From: Hyphomicrobiales bacterium
GTDB lineage: Bacteria; Pseudomonadota; Alphaproteobacteria; Rhizobiales; MH13
Reading direction: 5' to 3'
Length of the DNA stretch: 64,000 nt
NCBI GenBank assembly: GCA_017642935.1
Contig: JAEPOK010000002.1
Span: 989,501 to 1,053,500, forward strand
Made by a program: the position numbers and the translations under genes. This document shows, piece by piece, positions 9,665 to 18,804 of this stretch (within the stretch, counting starts at the first letter, position 1; every line of letters begins with the position of its first letter). The notes beneath the pieces were generated by a model. That model was not told the DNA's origin and did not search any database. It was given only the letters and a program-made list of their open reading frames with translations.

Positions 9665-10390
9665 ATGATCTTTCAGCGCTCGATTGCCACACTCCTTGGA
9701 GCGATGGTGTTCGGTTTTGCTCCGGTCGCCAGCACGGCCGTGGCCCAGGAGCAACTGCCACAACCGCTTCAGCCCATGCGGTTTTTGCTCGTCGAAGATG
9801 ATGTCGATTGTGACACGTGCCGCTACATTCGCGCCGTGGGTGACATCGAAGATTTCACCGCTGCCCAGTTCCGCGACTTCATCAAAGCCTACCGGTTAGA
9901 AGGCCAAGGGCTGACAGTGGTTTTTAGCTCTCCTGGCGGTGATGTGATTGCTGGTCTCCGTCTTGGCCGTGAAATCCGCGAACAGGGGTTCAACACTCAG
10001 GTCGGCTTTCCCCAGCGCTTGCCGCGCGGTGGCTACTCAATGCGCCCTGGCGATTGCGCATCCGCCTGCACGTTCGCTTTCCTGGGTGGCGTTGAACGCT
10101 ATGCCGAGGACGATGTGATTGGCGTCCACCGGTTCTATCCGGGCAATCTTGAGCCGGACAATCGCGTAATCATGCGCCCCGGCGATGAGGCCGTGGCGGC
10201 GATGATCAAGGTCTACGCGATCGATATGGGCGTGGACGATGGCTTCATTGATATGTCGCTTGATGTCCCGCCTGCCGACATGCGTTACCTCTCCAATGAT
10301 GAGCTGCGCGGCTATGCGGTGGTGAACGCCGAAGGGCCGATCCCGTTGGTTGCCCAGTTTCTTGAGGCGGACGCCAAAGGCGGCAACTGA
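9665..10390 (+). CDS. Exported ClpP/crotonase-fold protein (COG3904-like)
   Basis: Predicted secreted or periplasmic protein of about 241 residues. A signal peptide covers roughly residues 1-27 (hydrophobic core, then TAVAQEQ). The mature part contains VVFSSPGGDVIAGLRLGREI near residue 88 and GDCASACTFAFLGGVERY near 127. These correspond to the oxyanion-loop glycines and the Ser region of ClpP/SppA-fold proteins as seen in COG3904 families, so a serine hydrolase role is possible but unproven. The ATG at 9665 is chosen over an upstream TTG-type start at 9620 because it begins the signal peptide and follows AGCAGGGG. Confidence 0.75.
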   Translation: MIFQRSIATLLGAMVFGFAPVASTAVAQEQLPQPLQPMRFLLVEDDVDCDTCRYIRAVGDIEDFTAAQFRDFIKAYRLEGQGLTVVFSSPGGDVIAGLRLGREIREQGFNTQVGFPQRLPRGGYSMRPGDCASACTFAFLGGVERYAEDDVIGVHRFYPGNLEPDNRVIMRPGDEAVAAMIKVYAIDMGVDDGFIDMSLDVPPADMRYLSNDELRGYAVVNAEGPIPLVAQFLEADAKGGN

Positions 10391-10396
10391 CAGGCG

Positions 10397-11986
10397 CTAG
10401 TGCCGGAAGTGGCGCACGCCGGTTAGAACCATCGCCAGACCGGCCTCATCGGCGGCTTGGATCACAGCATCGTCGCGCATCGACCCACCCGGCTGGATGA
10501 CGGCTGTCGCACCAGCTTTAGCGGCAGCAAGCAGCCCGTCGGGAAACGGGAAGAAAGCGTCGGAGGCAACGACAGAACCGATGGCGAGCGACTGATCGAG
10601 CCCTGCGGTCTCCGCGGCCTCGGCTGCTTTCATCGCGGCGATGCGCGAGGAATCCAGGCGGTTCATTTGTCCCGCGCCGACGCCCACCGTGGCGCCATCC
10701 TTGGCGTAGACGATGGCGTTGGATTTCACATGTTTGGCGACCTTGAAGGCAAAGCGCAGATCTCGCATTTGATGCTCGTTGGGTGCGATCTTGGTGGCAA
10801 CCGTCAGCTCCAGATCCTCGGCCTCCAAGGTGTCGCGACCTTGGACCAAGAACCCGCCTGCAACGGTACGAATGGTAAGACCAGAAGCCCGCGGATCGGC
10901 CAATCCGCCCGTCAGCAATAGGCGAAGGTTCTTCTTTTTGGCAATCAACGCCTTGGCTTCGTCATCGGCAGCAGGCGCGACGATGACCTCGGTGAAGATG
11001 TCGGTGATTTTGGCTGCCGCCGCACCTGTCAGCGTCGTGTTCATGGCGACGATACCGCCAAAGGCCGAGACGGGGTCGCAGCGCAGCGCTAACGCATAGG
11101 CCTCTTCCAGCGATGACGCCTGGGCGACGCCGCACGGGTTGGCGTGTTTGATGATCGCGATTGCCGGTCCGTCTTTGGGATCAAAGCTTGAGGCAAGTTC
11201 AAACGCCGCGTCGGCATCATTGATGTTGTTGAAAGAAAGCGGCTTGCCCTGCACCAGTTCAGCACGCGCGACGCCGGGCCGCTTTTCGCCGGTCAGATAG
11301 AGCGCGGCGGACTGATGCGGGTTTTCGCCATAGCGCATGTCCAGCGCCTTGGTGCCGCCGATCGTGACATGGTTTGGCAGTGCGTCGGGCGTGTCGCGGG
11401 CGAACCATGCGGCCACGGCAGCGTCATAGGCGGCGGTGCGCGCATAGGCCTTGCCGGCAAGCGCGGTGCGCGTGGCGAGGCTTGTATGCCCATCATGGTT
11501 GGCCAACTGGTCGAGGATGGTTTGATAATCCTCCGGCGCGGTGACCACGGTGACGTCGCCATGGTTCTTCGCCGCTGCCCGGATCATCGCTGGGCCGCCA
11601 ATGTCGATGTTTTCGATCACGGTTGCCTCGTTGGCCTCCGCAGCGACCGTGGCCTCGAATGGGTAGAGGTTCACGACCAGAAGGTCGATGGGTTCTATGC
11701 CTTGCTCGCCCATCGCTTTTTGGTGATCGGCGTTGTCGCGCACTGCGAGCAAACCGCCATGGACATTCGGGTGTAGGGTCTTCACCCGACCATCCATGAT
11801 CTCTGGAAAGCCAGTTATGTCCGAAACATCAGTGACGGCGATCCCGGCGTCCTTCAGCGTGCGTGCCGTGCCGCCGGTGGAGAGGATCGCGATGCCGCGC
11901 TCAGCGAGCTCTTGTGCAAACGGCACCAGTCCCTCTTTGTCGGAAACAGACAGGAGGGCGCGGCGGATGGGGGCGAGGTCGCTCAT
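10397..11986 (-). CDS. purH: Bifunctional AICAR transformylase/IMP cyclohydrolase PurH
   Basis: Catalyses the last two steps of IMP synthesis: formylation of AICAR and ring closure. At 529 residues it is full length. The N-terminal MGS-like cyclohydrolase domain has [20 protein letters not shown] and [15 protein letters not shown]; the C-terminal transformylase domain has [28 protein letters not shown] (catalytic Lys-His region) and [11 protein letters not shown]. It is the third gene of a minus-strand run rsmB, heparinase II/III, purH, an order I know from other Hyphomicrobiales. The stop is 6 bp from the convergent ClpP-fold gene. Confidence 0.97.
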   Translation of the reverse strand: MSDLAPIRRALLSVSDKEGLVPFAQELAERGIAILSTGGTARTLKDAGIAVTDVSDITGFPEIMDGRVKTLHPNVHGGLLAVRDNADHQKAMGEQGIEPIDLLVVNLYPFEATVAAEANEATVIENIDIGGPAMIRAAAKNHGDVTVVTAPEDYQTILDQLANHDGHTSLATRTALAGKAYARTAAYDAAVAAWFARDTPDALPNHVTIGGTKALDMRYGENPHQSAALYLTGEKRPGVARAELVQGKPLSFNNINDADAAFELASSFDPKDGPAIAIIKHANPCGVAQASSLEEAYALALRCDPVSAFGGIVAMNTTLTGAAAAKITDIFTEVIVAPAADDEAKALIAKKKNLRLLLTGGLADPRASGLTIRTVAGGFLVQGRDTLEAEDLELTVATKIAPNEHQMRDLRFAFKVAKHVKSNAIVYAKDGATVGVGAGQMNRLDSSRIAAMKAAEAAETAGLDQSLAIGSVVASDAFFPFPDGLLAAAKAGATAVIQPGGSMRDDAVIQAADEAGLAMVLTGVRHFRH

Positions 11987-12078
11987 CGCGGGGCACTTTC
12001 AATCGCTTGTGGCTGCACGGCATGTTTCGCGTCAGGCGCTAACACGCGCACCGCCCTCGGCGGAAGCTGGCCGGATGC

Positions 12079-13863
12079 CTAATCTGGGGACGAGGCTGGT
12101 GTTTCGGTCTCGGCCGGTGCGCTTGAAGCGGTCTCGTAGCCACCGCCCAGTTGAACGATGAAGCGCCAGTGCACCTCGGTCGGACCGGACACCGGTCCAT
12201 CAACGACGATGCGTCTGGCGCGGCTTGGACCGCGATAGGTTGGCCGGTCGGTCGGATCAATCACCGAAACCGTGCCGGCCTCGGTCTCAAACATGATCGT
12301 GTGATGACGCAGAGTGATCCGCAAACGCCGTTCCCCCTCACTGCGCACACGCGCACCTGGTTGCAGTTGGAAGGCAAGCGCAAAGGGGCTGCGATTGTTC
12401 GAGGCGAGGGCGCCCGACGGCAGGAGCAATTGATCGTAACCTTCGATCACGCGTCCGTTGTCCGACAGGGTGATGGATCGTGTGTGATCGACGCCGAACT
12501 TTTGGCGATAGCCGGTATGGCGCGCGCGCAGGCTGCGGGTCGGCGCCTCTTGCGATTTTTCTGCCGTGACACCCAAGCTGTCGGCCATCATGACGCTGTC
12601 GGGGCGGCTGTCGGGAAAATTGGCCGATGATACGCCGCCCACTGAAAGCGTCGATTGCGCGCTGGTGCGCCGTTGCTCCAAGAGATCGGCATCGACAGTG
12701 TAACCGATCTCCGGCGCACTGGTGATGATCTTGGTGGCGTCGAAACTCCATTCAAAGGCCAGCGTCGACGCGTGGGCCTGGCGGCTCGCGTCGGGTGGCG
12801 GGGCTATGCCGCAATCCAGCAACACCACGGAGCCAGGCGCTTCCAGGCGGGCGTAGCCGGTGTCCGGTGCGAGGATCGGTAGCGGCCCGCGCTCGGTATC
12901 GAAAAAGAGGATCGTTGCGACAAGGTCGGTTTCTAGGCCGATAATGCTATCGGTGCCTTGGAAGCGCGCTAGCGTGCCATCGGGATGACGGAGCATGCGC
13001 AGCAAGCGCAGCCCGTTTTCGATCGATTGCAGCAGCCTTTGCGGCACCGGCATGTCGCGGGCTTGCATCAGCGCCTTCAGCGACAGCATGGTCGCCAGCA
13101 GCGGTGGCAAATCACCGGGGCGGCGGGTGCGCGGTCCGCCATCGGCGTGGAAGGCATTTTTTAAAGCCGATGTCAGCGCGTCTCGAGTCAATTGGCGCAG
13201 CGCAAGGTGTTCGCGCAGCGCGTGTGCCACGGACGCACACGCTAGCACCAACAGGCAATGGTCGGTTGGATCGCTGACTTCCGCCCGGTGGATGAAGGCA
13301 AAGCGCGCATCGTCAAGAATGCTTGCCATGATGGTGCGATAATCCTGCGGATCGGCTTCATCGAGCAGAAACGCGGCATGTTGGGTGAGCGCCAGGGCAC
13401 GGTTTGCCGCCATCATTGGCGTCCGCGCTAGGGCAGGGAGTTTGCGGCGGTTGGCAATCCAATCGAGCACATGACCGCGAGCATGGTCGGCGGCAATCGC
13501 CTGGGCCTGCTTGGCGGTTGTTGAGGACAGCTCATAGGCGCGCAAATGGTGGAGCCAGCCGAATGAATGGAGTTCGCGTGCAAACGCATCGCTGGGCGGT
13601 TCGATGGAAAAGAGCTTGCGACCATTGAGCTCAATAATCCCGTCGGCCAGTGCGATGTAGCCTTCGATCCATTCGCTGGCGCGGGTAGGATCGGCGGTGC
13701 GCATGTCGCGTGGGACGAGCTGGAAACAGGCGCGCCTAGCCGACCATGTGCCGACCATGAGTGTCGAAAAACCGGCACTGATGGCCCGTTGCCGGCTCGT
13801 CAAAGACGCACCAGCGTGCCGGAATCCTTCAAAGAGTGGTCGGAAGGTCGATGCCAACGCCAC
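12079..13863 (-). CDS. Heparinase II/III family protein
   Basis: A 594-residue protein of the alginate lyase/heparinase II-III superfamily: an N-terminal alpha-helical toroid (about residues 1-300) and a C-terminal beta-sandwich (about 330-570). The late segment with SFDATKIITSAPEIGYTVD and the ARHTGYRQKFGVDHTRSITL region is typical of the alphaproteobacterial subgroup beside purH. No signal peptide is evident, which is odd for a polysaccharide lyase, and the true substrate is unknown. The start codon is GTG. It lies between rsmB and purH on the same strand, 92 bp from purH. Confidence 0.85.
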   Translation of the reverse strand: MALASTFRPLFEGFRHAGASLTSRQRAISAGFSTLMVGTWSARRACFQLVPRDMRTADPTRASEWIEGYIALADGIIELNGRKLFSIEPPSDAFARELHSFGWLHHLRAYELSSTTAKQAQAIAADHARGHVLDWIANRRKLPALARTPMMAANRALALTQHAAFLLDEADPQDYRTIMASILDDARFAFIHRAEVSDPTDHCLLVLACASVAHALREHLALRQLTRDALTSALKNAFHADGGPRTRRPGDLPPLLATMLSLKALMQARDMPVPQRLLQSIENGLRLLRMLRHPDGTLARFQGTDSIIGLETDLVATILFFDTERGPLPILAPDTGYARLEAPGSVVLLDCGIAPPPDASRQAHASTLAFEWSFDATKIITSAPEIGYTVDADLLEQRRTSAQSTLSVGGVSSANFPDSRPDSVMMADSLGVTAEKSQEAPTRSLRARHTGYRQKFGVDHTRSITLSDNGRVIEGYDQLLLPSGALASNNRSPFALAFQLQPGARVRSEGERRLRITLRHHTIMFETEAGTVSVIDPTDRPTYRGPSRARRIVVDGPVSGPTEVHWRFIVQLGGGYETASSAPAETETPASSPD

Positions 13864-13940
13864 TGTTAAGCCCCCAAATCACACCAAGTGCATCGTTGTG
13901 ATGTCGTTTGGACTCACGATCTGTGATGAGGGGCACGCAA

Positions 13941-13958
13941 TAGCTCAAATTCGAGCTA
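13941..13958. promoter_or_regulatory. Inverted repeat upstream of the heparinase gene
   Basis: TAGCTC-AAATTC-GAGCTA, a perfect 6-bp inverted repeat, sits 78 bp upstream of the heparinase start in the 167-bp gap after rsmB. It may be an operator or a short hairpin. There is no downstream T-run on either strand, so a terminator is unlikely. Confidence 0.3.
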
Positions 13959-14030
13959 AGCGGTTAAGAAAGTTGAATTTCCGGTTAATGCCCCGCCCGA
14001 CTTGCCTTTACGTCGGTTTGGCAGACTGGA

Positions 14031-15434
14031 TCAATGCGGGGCGCGCAAACAGGCGGCAAAAAACCCGTCCATGCCATTGGCCGAACCATCGGCGTTGGCC
14101 GCCATGTGCGGCAAGGTGCGAAGCGTTTCGTCTCGTTGTACCGAGTCAGGCGGTGCGAGGTTCGGATCGACCGGCACGAGTGCCCAGCCCTCATGGTTGC
14201 GCAAGAACCGTTTGATTTGCGCTTCGCCCTCTTCTGGTTCGAGCGAGCAAGTGGCAAAAACCAGAACACCGCCCGGCGTTACCAGAGTGGCGGCATGGGT
14301 GAGCAAGTCCGCTTGCAGCTTGGCCAAGGCGCGCACGTCGCCTTCCTGTCGCAGATACCCGATATCGGGGTTGCGGCGCAGAGTCCCGGTGGCAGAACAC
14401 GGCGCATCGAGCAGCACCGCGTCGAATGGCTTGTTCGCGGTGTACGCCAAAGCGTCCGCCACCTGCGTGTCAGCAGTCAGTTGCAGGCGGGTCATATTGG
14501 AGGCGAGCCGTTTCATCCGCGGGGCTGATTGATCGACACTGGTGACCTTGCATCCTGCGCTCGCCAGCTGCGCAGTCTTGCCGCCTGGCGCTGCACACAG
14601 GTCGAGAACCCTGGCTTCGCCCGGTTTGGCCAGCGTTTCGAGCAGGATGCGCGCGGGTAGCGTGGCGGCAATATCCTGAACCCACCAAACGCCATCGTAA
14701 TAGCCGGGCAGGCGCTCAATGCCACCGGGTTTGGTGAGGCGGATCGACCGGTCATTAAGGGCGACCGGGTCATGGTCTGCGAATGCCTCAAGCCATTTGT
14801 TGATATCGGCATCGGGCTTAAGCGTCAGATCAATCGCTGGTTGGTAGCGCATGGCGCCGGCGATCCTCTGAACGGTCTCTGTTCCATAGGTTCGCGTCCA
14901 CCGCTCGGTGAGCCAGACCGGTAGATCGGAGGCCGGGGTACCCGCGAGAAGCGTATCTTTTTCGCGCACCATGCGCCGACCGACAGCGTTGATGAGGCCT
15001 TTCAGCTTGCGCGCGTCTTTGCGGCGGGCGGCATCCTCCACCGCCAACGTGACGGCGGCATGATCGGCCATGTCGAGCACCAGCAATTGTGCCGCCATAA
15101 CCCGCAAGATTGCCATGGCCTTGGCCGCGCTGGCGTGCAGCGGTTTGTCCAGGCAGGCATTGATCGCGTGGTCGAGCGTCGGCAAGCGCCGCAAGGTGGT
15201 GAGCACCAGGGCCTGGGTCAGTGCGCGGTCAGCGGCGGCGTGGTCGTCTGCGCTGAGTTTTCCCTGAAACGCACCGTCGAGCGCCTCGCCCTCGACCAGA
15301 ACGCCAAAAACCAGATCCGCCGCACGTTGCCGCGCGGCCAGTCCTGGTATCGGCTTTTTGTTTTCAGCCGGTGGTGGCTGGCGACGTTTGGCTTTGTTGG
15401 CGGCCTGGCGCGCGTTTTGCGCGCTCAACCCCAA
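14031..15434 (-). CDS. rsmB: RsmB/NOP family 16S rRNA cytosine-C5 methyltransferase
   Basis: SAM-dependent RNA (cytosine-5) methyltransferase of 467 residues. The N-terminal NusB-like RNA-binding domain spans roughly residues 30-165. The C-terminal Rossmann domain contains [19 protein letters not shown] (SAM binding), [19 protein letters not shown] (motif IV Pro-Cys) and [12 protein letters not shown] (motif VI catalytic Cys). Both catalytic cysteines are present. The frame opens at a TTG that overlaps the htpX end by 10 bp, so the exact start is uncertain. The likely role is ribosome modification. Confidence 0.92.
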   Translation of the reverse strand: MGLSAQNARQAANKAKRRQPPPAENKKPIPGLAARQRAADLVFGVLVEGEALDGAFQGKLSADDHAAADRALTQALVLTTLRRLPTLDHAINACLDKPLHASAAKAMAILRVMAAQLLVLDMADHAAVTLAVEDAARRKDARKLKGLINAVGRRMVREKDTLLAGTPASDLPVWLTERWTRTYGTETVQRIAGAMRYQPAIDLTLKPDADINKWLEAFADHDPVALNDRSIRLTKPGGIERLPGYYDGVWWVQDIAATLPARILLETLAKPGEARVLDLCAAPGGKTAQLASAGCKVTSVDQSAPRMKRLASNMTRLQLTADTQVADALAYTANKPFDAVLLDAPCSATGTLRRNPDIGYLRQEGDVRALAKLQADLLTHAATLVTPGGVLVFATCSLEPEEGEAQIKRFLRNHEGWALVPVDPNLAPPDSVQRDETLRTLPHMAANADGSANGMDGFFAACLRAPH

Positions 15435-16363
15435 GGGCCTTTGGTGTCGCGAAACGTAGCGCCGCCGGATCGGTTCTGTTCGCCACCCAACGAGAAAGGA
15501 TCATCACCCCAGCTCATGCCGAGCTCGTTGAGTTTGGCGATACGCTGTTCCATGGGCGGGTGTGTCGCGAACAGGCCAGCGAAGCGCGAGCCAGAAAGCG
15601 GGTTGGCGATGAACAAATGCGCCGTGGCGGGGTTGCGTTCAGCGCTTTCGATCCGGCCACGCTGAGAAAGTTGGCCAATGCGCGCCAGGGCCGAGGCAAG
15701 CCAATCCGGCCGTCCGCAGATTTCAGCGGCCAGTTTGTCGGCGGCAAATTCGCGGGTTCGTGAAATCGCCATTTGCACCATCATGGCCGCCATCGGGGCG
15801 ACGATCATAGCTGCCAACACGCCGACAATGCCGAGCGGGTTGTTGCGGTTGTTGCCGAAGAACAGCGCGAAATTGCCCAGCATGGAGATTGCACCGGCCA
15901 GCGTGGCGGTGATTGTCATGGTCAAGGTGTCGCGGTTCTTCACATGCGCTAGCTCGTGCGCCATCACGCCGACGACCTCTTCTTGGGTCAGCGTTTCAAG
16001 CAGCCCCGTGGTCGCGGCGACTGCAGCATTTTCAGGATTGCGGCCCGTGGCAAACGCGTTCGGCTGCGGTGTGTTGATCACGTACACCTTGGGCATCGGC
16101 AAGTTGGCATGCTCGGCGAGTTGGCGCACCATGGCCACAAGCTGCGGGGCGGAGCGATCATCCACCTCCTGCGCGTTGTGCATGCGCAGCACCATTTTGT
16201 CGGCGTTCCAATAGCTGAACAGGTTCATGCCGGCTGCAATGACGAAGGCGATCGCCATGCCGCTTGTGCCGCCGATGAGAAAGCCGACCCCCATGAAAAG
16301 GGCGGTGAGGCCGGCGAGAAGGATACCAGTGCGCATAACGCTCATTGAAAGGCTGTCCGTCAT
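15425..16363 (-). CDS. htpX: Zinc metalloprotease HtpX
   Basis: Membrane-bound M48 zinc protease of envelope protein quality control. Two N-terminal helices include [19 protein letters not shown]. The active site [11 protein letters not shown] (HExxH) lies in the middle, followed by two more hydrophobic segments and the third ligand in [15 protein letters not shown]. About 312 residues from the ATG at 16363; an upstream GTG (16408) and a downstream ATG (16345) are alternatives, and no strong Shine-Dalgarno decides. Its 3' end overlaps rsmB by 10 bp, so the two are probably cotranscribed. Divergent from the DUF1674 gene. Confidence 0.94.
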   Translation of the reverse strand: MTDSLSMSVMRTGILLAGLTALFMGVGFLIGGTSGMAIAFVIAAGMNLFSYWNADKMVLRMHNAQEVDDRSAPQLVAMVRQLAEHANLPMPKVYVINTPQPNAFATGRNPENAAVAATTGLLETLTQEEVVGVMAHELAHVKNRDTLTMTITATLAGAISMLGNFALFFGNNRNNPLGIVGVLAAMIVAPMAAMMVQMAISRTREFAADKLAAEICGRPDWLASALARIGQLSQRGRIESAERNPATAHLFIANPLSGSRFAGLFATHPPMEQRIAKLNELGMSWGDDPFSLGGEQNRSGGATFRDTKGPWG

Positions 16364-16475
16364 GATTGATGGGTCTGTCTTCCCATTTATGGGGTGCGAC
16401 ACAGCCACTCACAAGGTTTGACCTGCCAGAGGTGCAGCCCTAAACCCAGTCCTATCCGCGTTGGAGAGCTGATTG

Positions 16476-16670
16476 ATGAGCGATCAAAAGGACGAAAAGG
16501 CCAAGCGCCGCAAGGCTGCTGCGGCGCGCGCCAAAGCCGAGGCCGAGGCGCGCCGCGCTCAGATCACCAAGAAGGCTGAAGAAGCGCCCAAGGAAATCGA
16601 TGGTCGCGGTGGGCTTGACCCAGTCCGTTATGACGATTGGGAGATCAAAGGCCTGACGTCAGACTTCTGA
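16476..16670 (+). CDS. DUF1674 protein, SDHAF4-like succinate dehydrogenase assembly factor
   Basis: A 64-residue protein with a highly charged Lys/Ala/Glu-rich N-terminus (about residues 5-38) and the C-terminal signature GGLDPVRYDDWEIKGLTSDF. That ending (GG..DP.RY.DWE.KG...DF) defines the DUF1674/SDHAF4 family. In mitochondria SDHAF4 protects flavinylated SdhA before complex assembly; a matching role with the sdhA encoded at 58.9-60.8 kb is inferred. ATG 16476 is chosen because GGAGAGC lies about 9 nt upstream; a TTG immediately before it is ignored. Confidence 0.85.
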   Translation: MSDQKDEKAKRRKAAAARAKAEAEARRAQITKKAEEAPKEIDGRGGLDPVRYDDWEIKGLTSDF

Positions 16671-16682
16671 GAGTTTGAGGTA

Positions 16683-17012
16683 TCAGTGCTTGCCGGCCCC
16701 AGCACAGGTTCGGCATAGCGGCGTATGGGGCACTGCTTCAAGGCGTTCGGCCGAAATCTCCTCGCCGCAGGATACGCAGGTGCCATAGGTCCCTTCATCC
16801 AGCCGCTTCAGCGCGGCTTCGATCATGCGCACTTCCATCAGGCCAACGGAGCCCAGCTCTTCGAGCATTTCGTCGCCCTCGCGGTCGCTGGCCGCTTCCT
16901 CAAAGTCGGCGGGCTTGGCTTCGTCCAGATCATGTTCGATGTCGACCAGGCGATGATCAAGCTCCGCCAAGCGGGATTTCAGGCGTTTACGGGCGTCGTC
17001 GAATGCGATCAT
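16683..17012 (-). CDS. TraR/DksA family zinc finger transcriptional regulator
   Basis: A 109-residue protein with an N-terminal coiled coil (about residues 1-65) and a C-terminal four-cysteine zinc finger, CVSCGEEISAERLEAVPHTP followed by LCRTCAGAG. DksA-type proteins insert the coiled coil into the RNA polymerase secondary channel and act with ppGpp; this short member belongs to the wider TraR/DksA group, and its own targets are unknown. GAGGAA precedes the ATG by about 8 nt. It converges on the DUF1674 gene with 12 bp between stop codons, and lies 77 bp downstream of the sigma factor gene on the same strand. Confidence 0.9.
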   Translation of the reverse strand: MIAFDDARKRLKSRLAELDHRLVDIEHDLDEAKPADFEEAASDREGDEMLEELGSVGLMEVRMIEAALKRLDEGTYGTCVSCGEEISAERLEAVPHTPLCRTCAGAGKH

Positions 17013-17089
17013 CAGGGTTCCTCAAGGCAATTGGGTTTCTGCAGCGTGCCCGATTAACAAGCCGTTTGCTTTGCGTTTGATCATGGGCC

Positions 17090-17704
17090 CTAGCTGCTGG
17101 GCGCGTCGACTTGATCATCGTCCTCAAGCAGACGGCGCAGGCGGCCGAAGGCGAGGCGAATACGCGATTTGACCGTGCCCAGCGGCAAGCCGGTTTCTTC
17201 GGCGATTTGGCTATGAGAAAGCTCGGTGAAAAAGGCGAGTTCCACCAATTGCAACTGCTGCTCTGGCAGTTCGGCGAGCGCTTGGCGGATGCGTTTTTGC
17301 CGTTTTTCTTCGTCCAGTGTTTCGTTGGGATCAGGAAGATTTTCGTCCTCAATCACCATCGTCTCAGTATCGACATTGATGGTGCGCTTGCGCCGCAGCA
17401 CATCGATGCGGCGATTGCGGGCGATGCGAAAAAGCCAGGTTGCCGCCGAGCTTTTTGACCGATCGAACAATGCCGCCTTGCGCCAGACCGTGACCATCAC
17501 GTCTTGGGCGACCTCTTCGGCCATCGCATCGTCAGCCCCTAGCCGCATCAAATAGGCTTTTACGCGCGGTCCGAAATGGTTGAACAAGTCGGCGAACGCA
17601 GCGCGATCCTGCCGCTGCGCCACCGCTTCGAGCCACGCCGCATGGCGTTGCGCGTCGGCCTTTGCGGCTTCAGATCGGGTGTCAGGCTGCGAGGAACGCG
17701 GCAT
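17090..17704 (-). CDS. ECF-type RNA polymerase sigma factor
   Basis: A 204-residue sigma-70 family factor with region 2 (about residues 35-100; EEVAQDVMVTVWRKAALFD and the -10-binding TWLFRIARNRRIDVLRR) and region 4 (about 135-190; ALAELPEQQLQLVELAFFTE and the helix-turn-helix GLPLGTVKSRIRLAFGRLRR). Regions 1 and 3 are absent, as in ECF factors. No ChrR-type or other anti-sigma gene lies beside it; the next gene in the same direction encodes the DksA-like protein. Its regulon cannot be read from this window. Confidence 0.92.
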   Translation of the reverse strand: MPRSSQPDTRSEAAKADAQRHAAWLEAVAQRQDRAAFADLFNHFGPRVKAYLMRLGADDAMAEEVAQDVMVTVWRKAALFDRSKSSAATWLFRIARNRRIDVLRRKRTINVDTETMVIEDENLPDPNETLDEEKRQKRIRQALAELPEQQLQLVELAFFTELSHSQIAEETGLPLGTVKSRIRLAFGRLRRLLEDDDQVDAPSS

Positions 17705-18147
17705 TCAAAGGTCCGTTTGGTGTTGTCTGGATTTCGGATCGGCAGAGGGGATGGTGAAGATAGGACTTTTGAACGCTTTGTCCTTAGGTCGAACGCCTAA
17801 CACTACCTCTAGGAACATCCCAAATCTGATTGATTTGTTCTGGCAGGTAAACAGCTGGCTTCTCCCTCGGCATTTTGACGCACTTACTGGGCGGGCGGCG
17901 ACACAAGTGCTTGGTCACACTCTTGCCCCACTCGCCGCTAGGGATGCGCTCGGGCGGTAGCCCGGAGAAGTGCGGCGGCGCGTGCGGCAGTCCTTAACCG
18001 GCATTTAACGACCTTTGACGCAATATCATGGTGAATTGGACCTTGTGGACCAGCTTCGCCTTTGATGGTGTGCCTTAGGCATGTGTTAACCGTCAGGAGC
18101 CATCCCGAACTGGCCCAGAACTGACAAGCGACCGAGCGAGTTTCCCG
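17705..18147. other. 443-bp intergenic region between sigma factor and IalB-family gene
   Basis: No convincing gene is present. The region carries the divergent promoters of the sigma factor (minus) and the IalB-family gene (plus), and a candidate CtrA site at 17994-18009. I found no tRNA or terminator-like structure and no clear consensus -35/-10 pair. Confidence 0.5.
17994..18009 (+). promoter_or_regulatory. Candidate CtrA binding site
   Basis: The sequence TTAA-CCGGCAT-TTAAC is an exact TTAA-N7-TTAAC, the recognition pattern of the alphaproteobacterial cell-cycle regulator CtrA. It is 139 bp upstream of the IalB-family start codon. One match in 64 kb could be chance, so this is a candidate only. 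Confidence 0.4.
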
Positions 18148-18690
18148 ATGTCTGTTTTTCCGCTTTCTTTCTCCCCCGCACGCCGTGCCTTGATGGCTGT
18201 CGCGCTTGCCTTTGGCATGATGGTCCCAGGCGTTGTTTTGGCGCAGGAGCCGACCTTTGTTGAGCAGTCCCGCGATTGGGACGTCTTCACCACAACGATT
18301 GAGGGTTCGCAGGCGTGTTTCATCGTCTCCAAACCACGCTCCTATGACCCGATGCCTGAAAGCCGCCACGGCGATGTGTTCTTTTATTTGACCCGTCGTC
18401 CGGCGGCGAGCGTCACGGCTGAGCCGTTGATCCTGGTTGGCTATTCCTTTGCTGAAGGTTCGCAGGTCACCACGACCGTTGGATCGTCGAGCTTCACCTT
18501 CCTCACTCAGGGACCGCGAGCGTTTCTCAACAACCCTGCCGAGGGGCCGAACCTGCTGGCTGCCATGCGCGCGGGCAGTGATATGCGCGTGTCGGGAACA
18601 TCCTCGCGTGGCACCAACGTGACCTATGTGTTTTCGCTGTCTGGCGTGACCGCTGGCACCAACCGCACAGCGGCCGACTGTCCATCCTAA
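18148..18690 (+). CDS. Invasion-associated locus B (IalB) family protein
   Basis: Predicted periplasmic protein of 180 residues. A signal peptide occupies about residues 1-32 (LMAVALAFGMMVPGVVLAQE). The mature part has the IalB-family pattern: RDWDVFTTTIEGSQACFIVS near residue 42, a small beta domain, and a C-terminal cysteine in AADCPS that probably pairs with the earlier one. Despite the name, the family is widespread in free-living alphaproteobacteria and its biochemical role is unknown. It sits upstream of rlmN, separated from it by a terminator, as in related genomes. Confidence 0.85.
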   Translation: MSVFPLSFSPARRALMAVALAFGMMVPGVVLAQEPTFVEQSRDWDVFTTTIEGSQACFIVSKPRSYDPMPESRHGDVFFYLTRRPAASVTAEPLILVGYSFAEGSQVTTTVGSSSFTFLTQGPRAFLNNPAEGPNLLAAMRAGSDMRVSGTSSRGTNVTYVFSLSGVTAGTNRTAADCPS

Positions 18691-18715
18691 CGGCCTATCC
18701 CATGCCGAATCGAAG

Positions 18716-18746
18716 CCGTCGTCCGGTTTGCCGGGCGGCGGTTTTT
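18716..18746 (+). terminator. Rho-independent terminator after the IalB-family gene
   Basis: An 11-bp stem (CCGTCGTCCGG / CCGGGCGGCGG, two G-U pairs as RNA) with a TTTG loop is followed by five T residues. It lies 26 bp after the IalB-family stop codon and before rlmN, so the two genes are probably separate transcripts. Confidence 0.8.
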
Positions 18747-18804
18747 GCGTTATGGACGCGGTCTTCTGCCCCCGCGCCCCCTGACCGCATGAAAGCTGCC
18801 CGCT

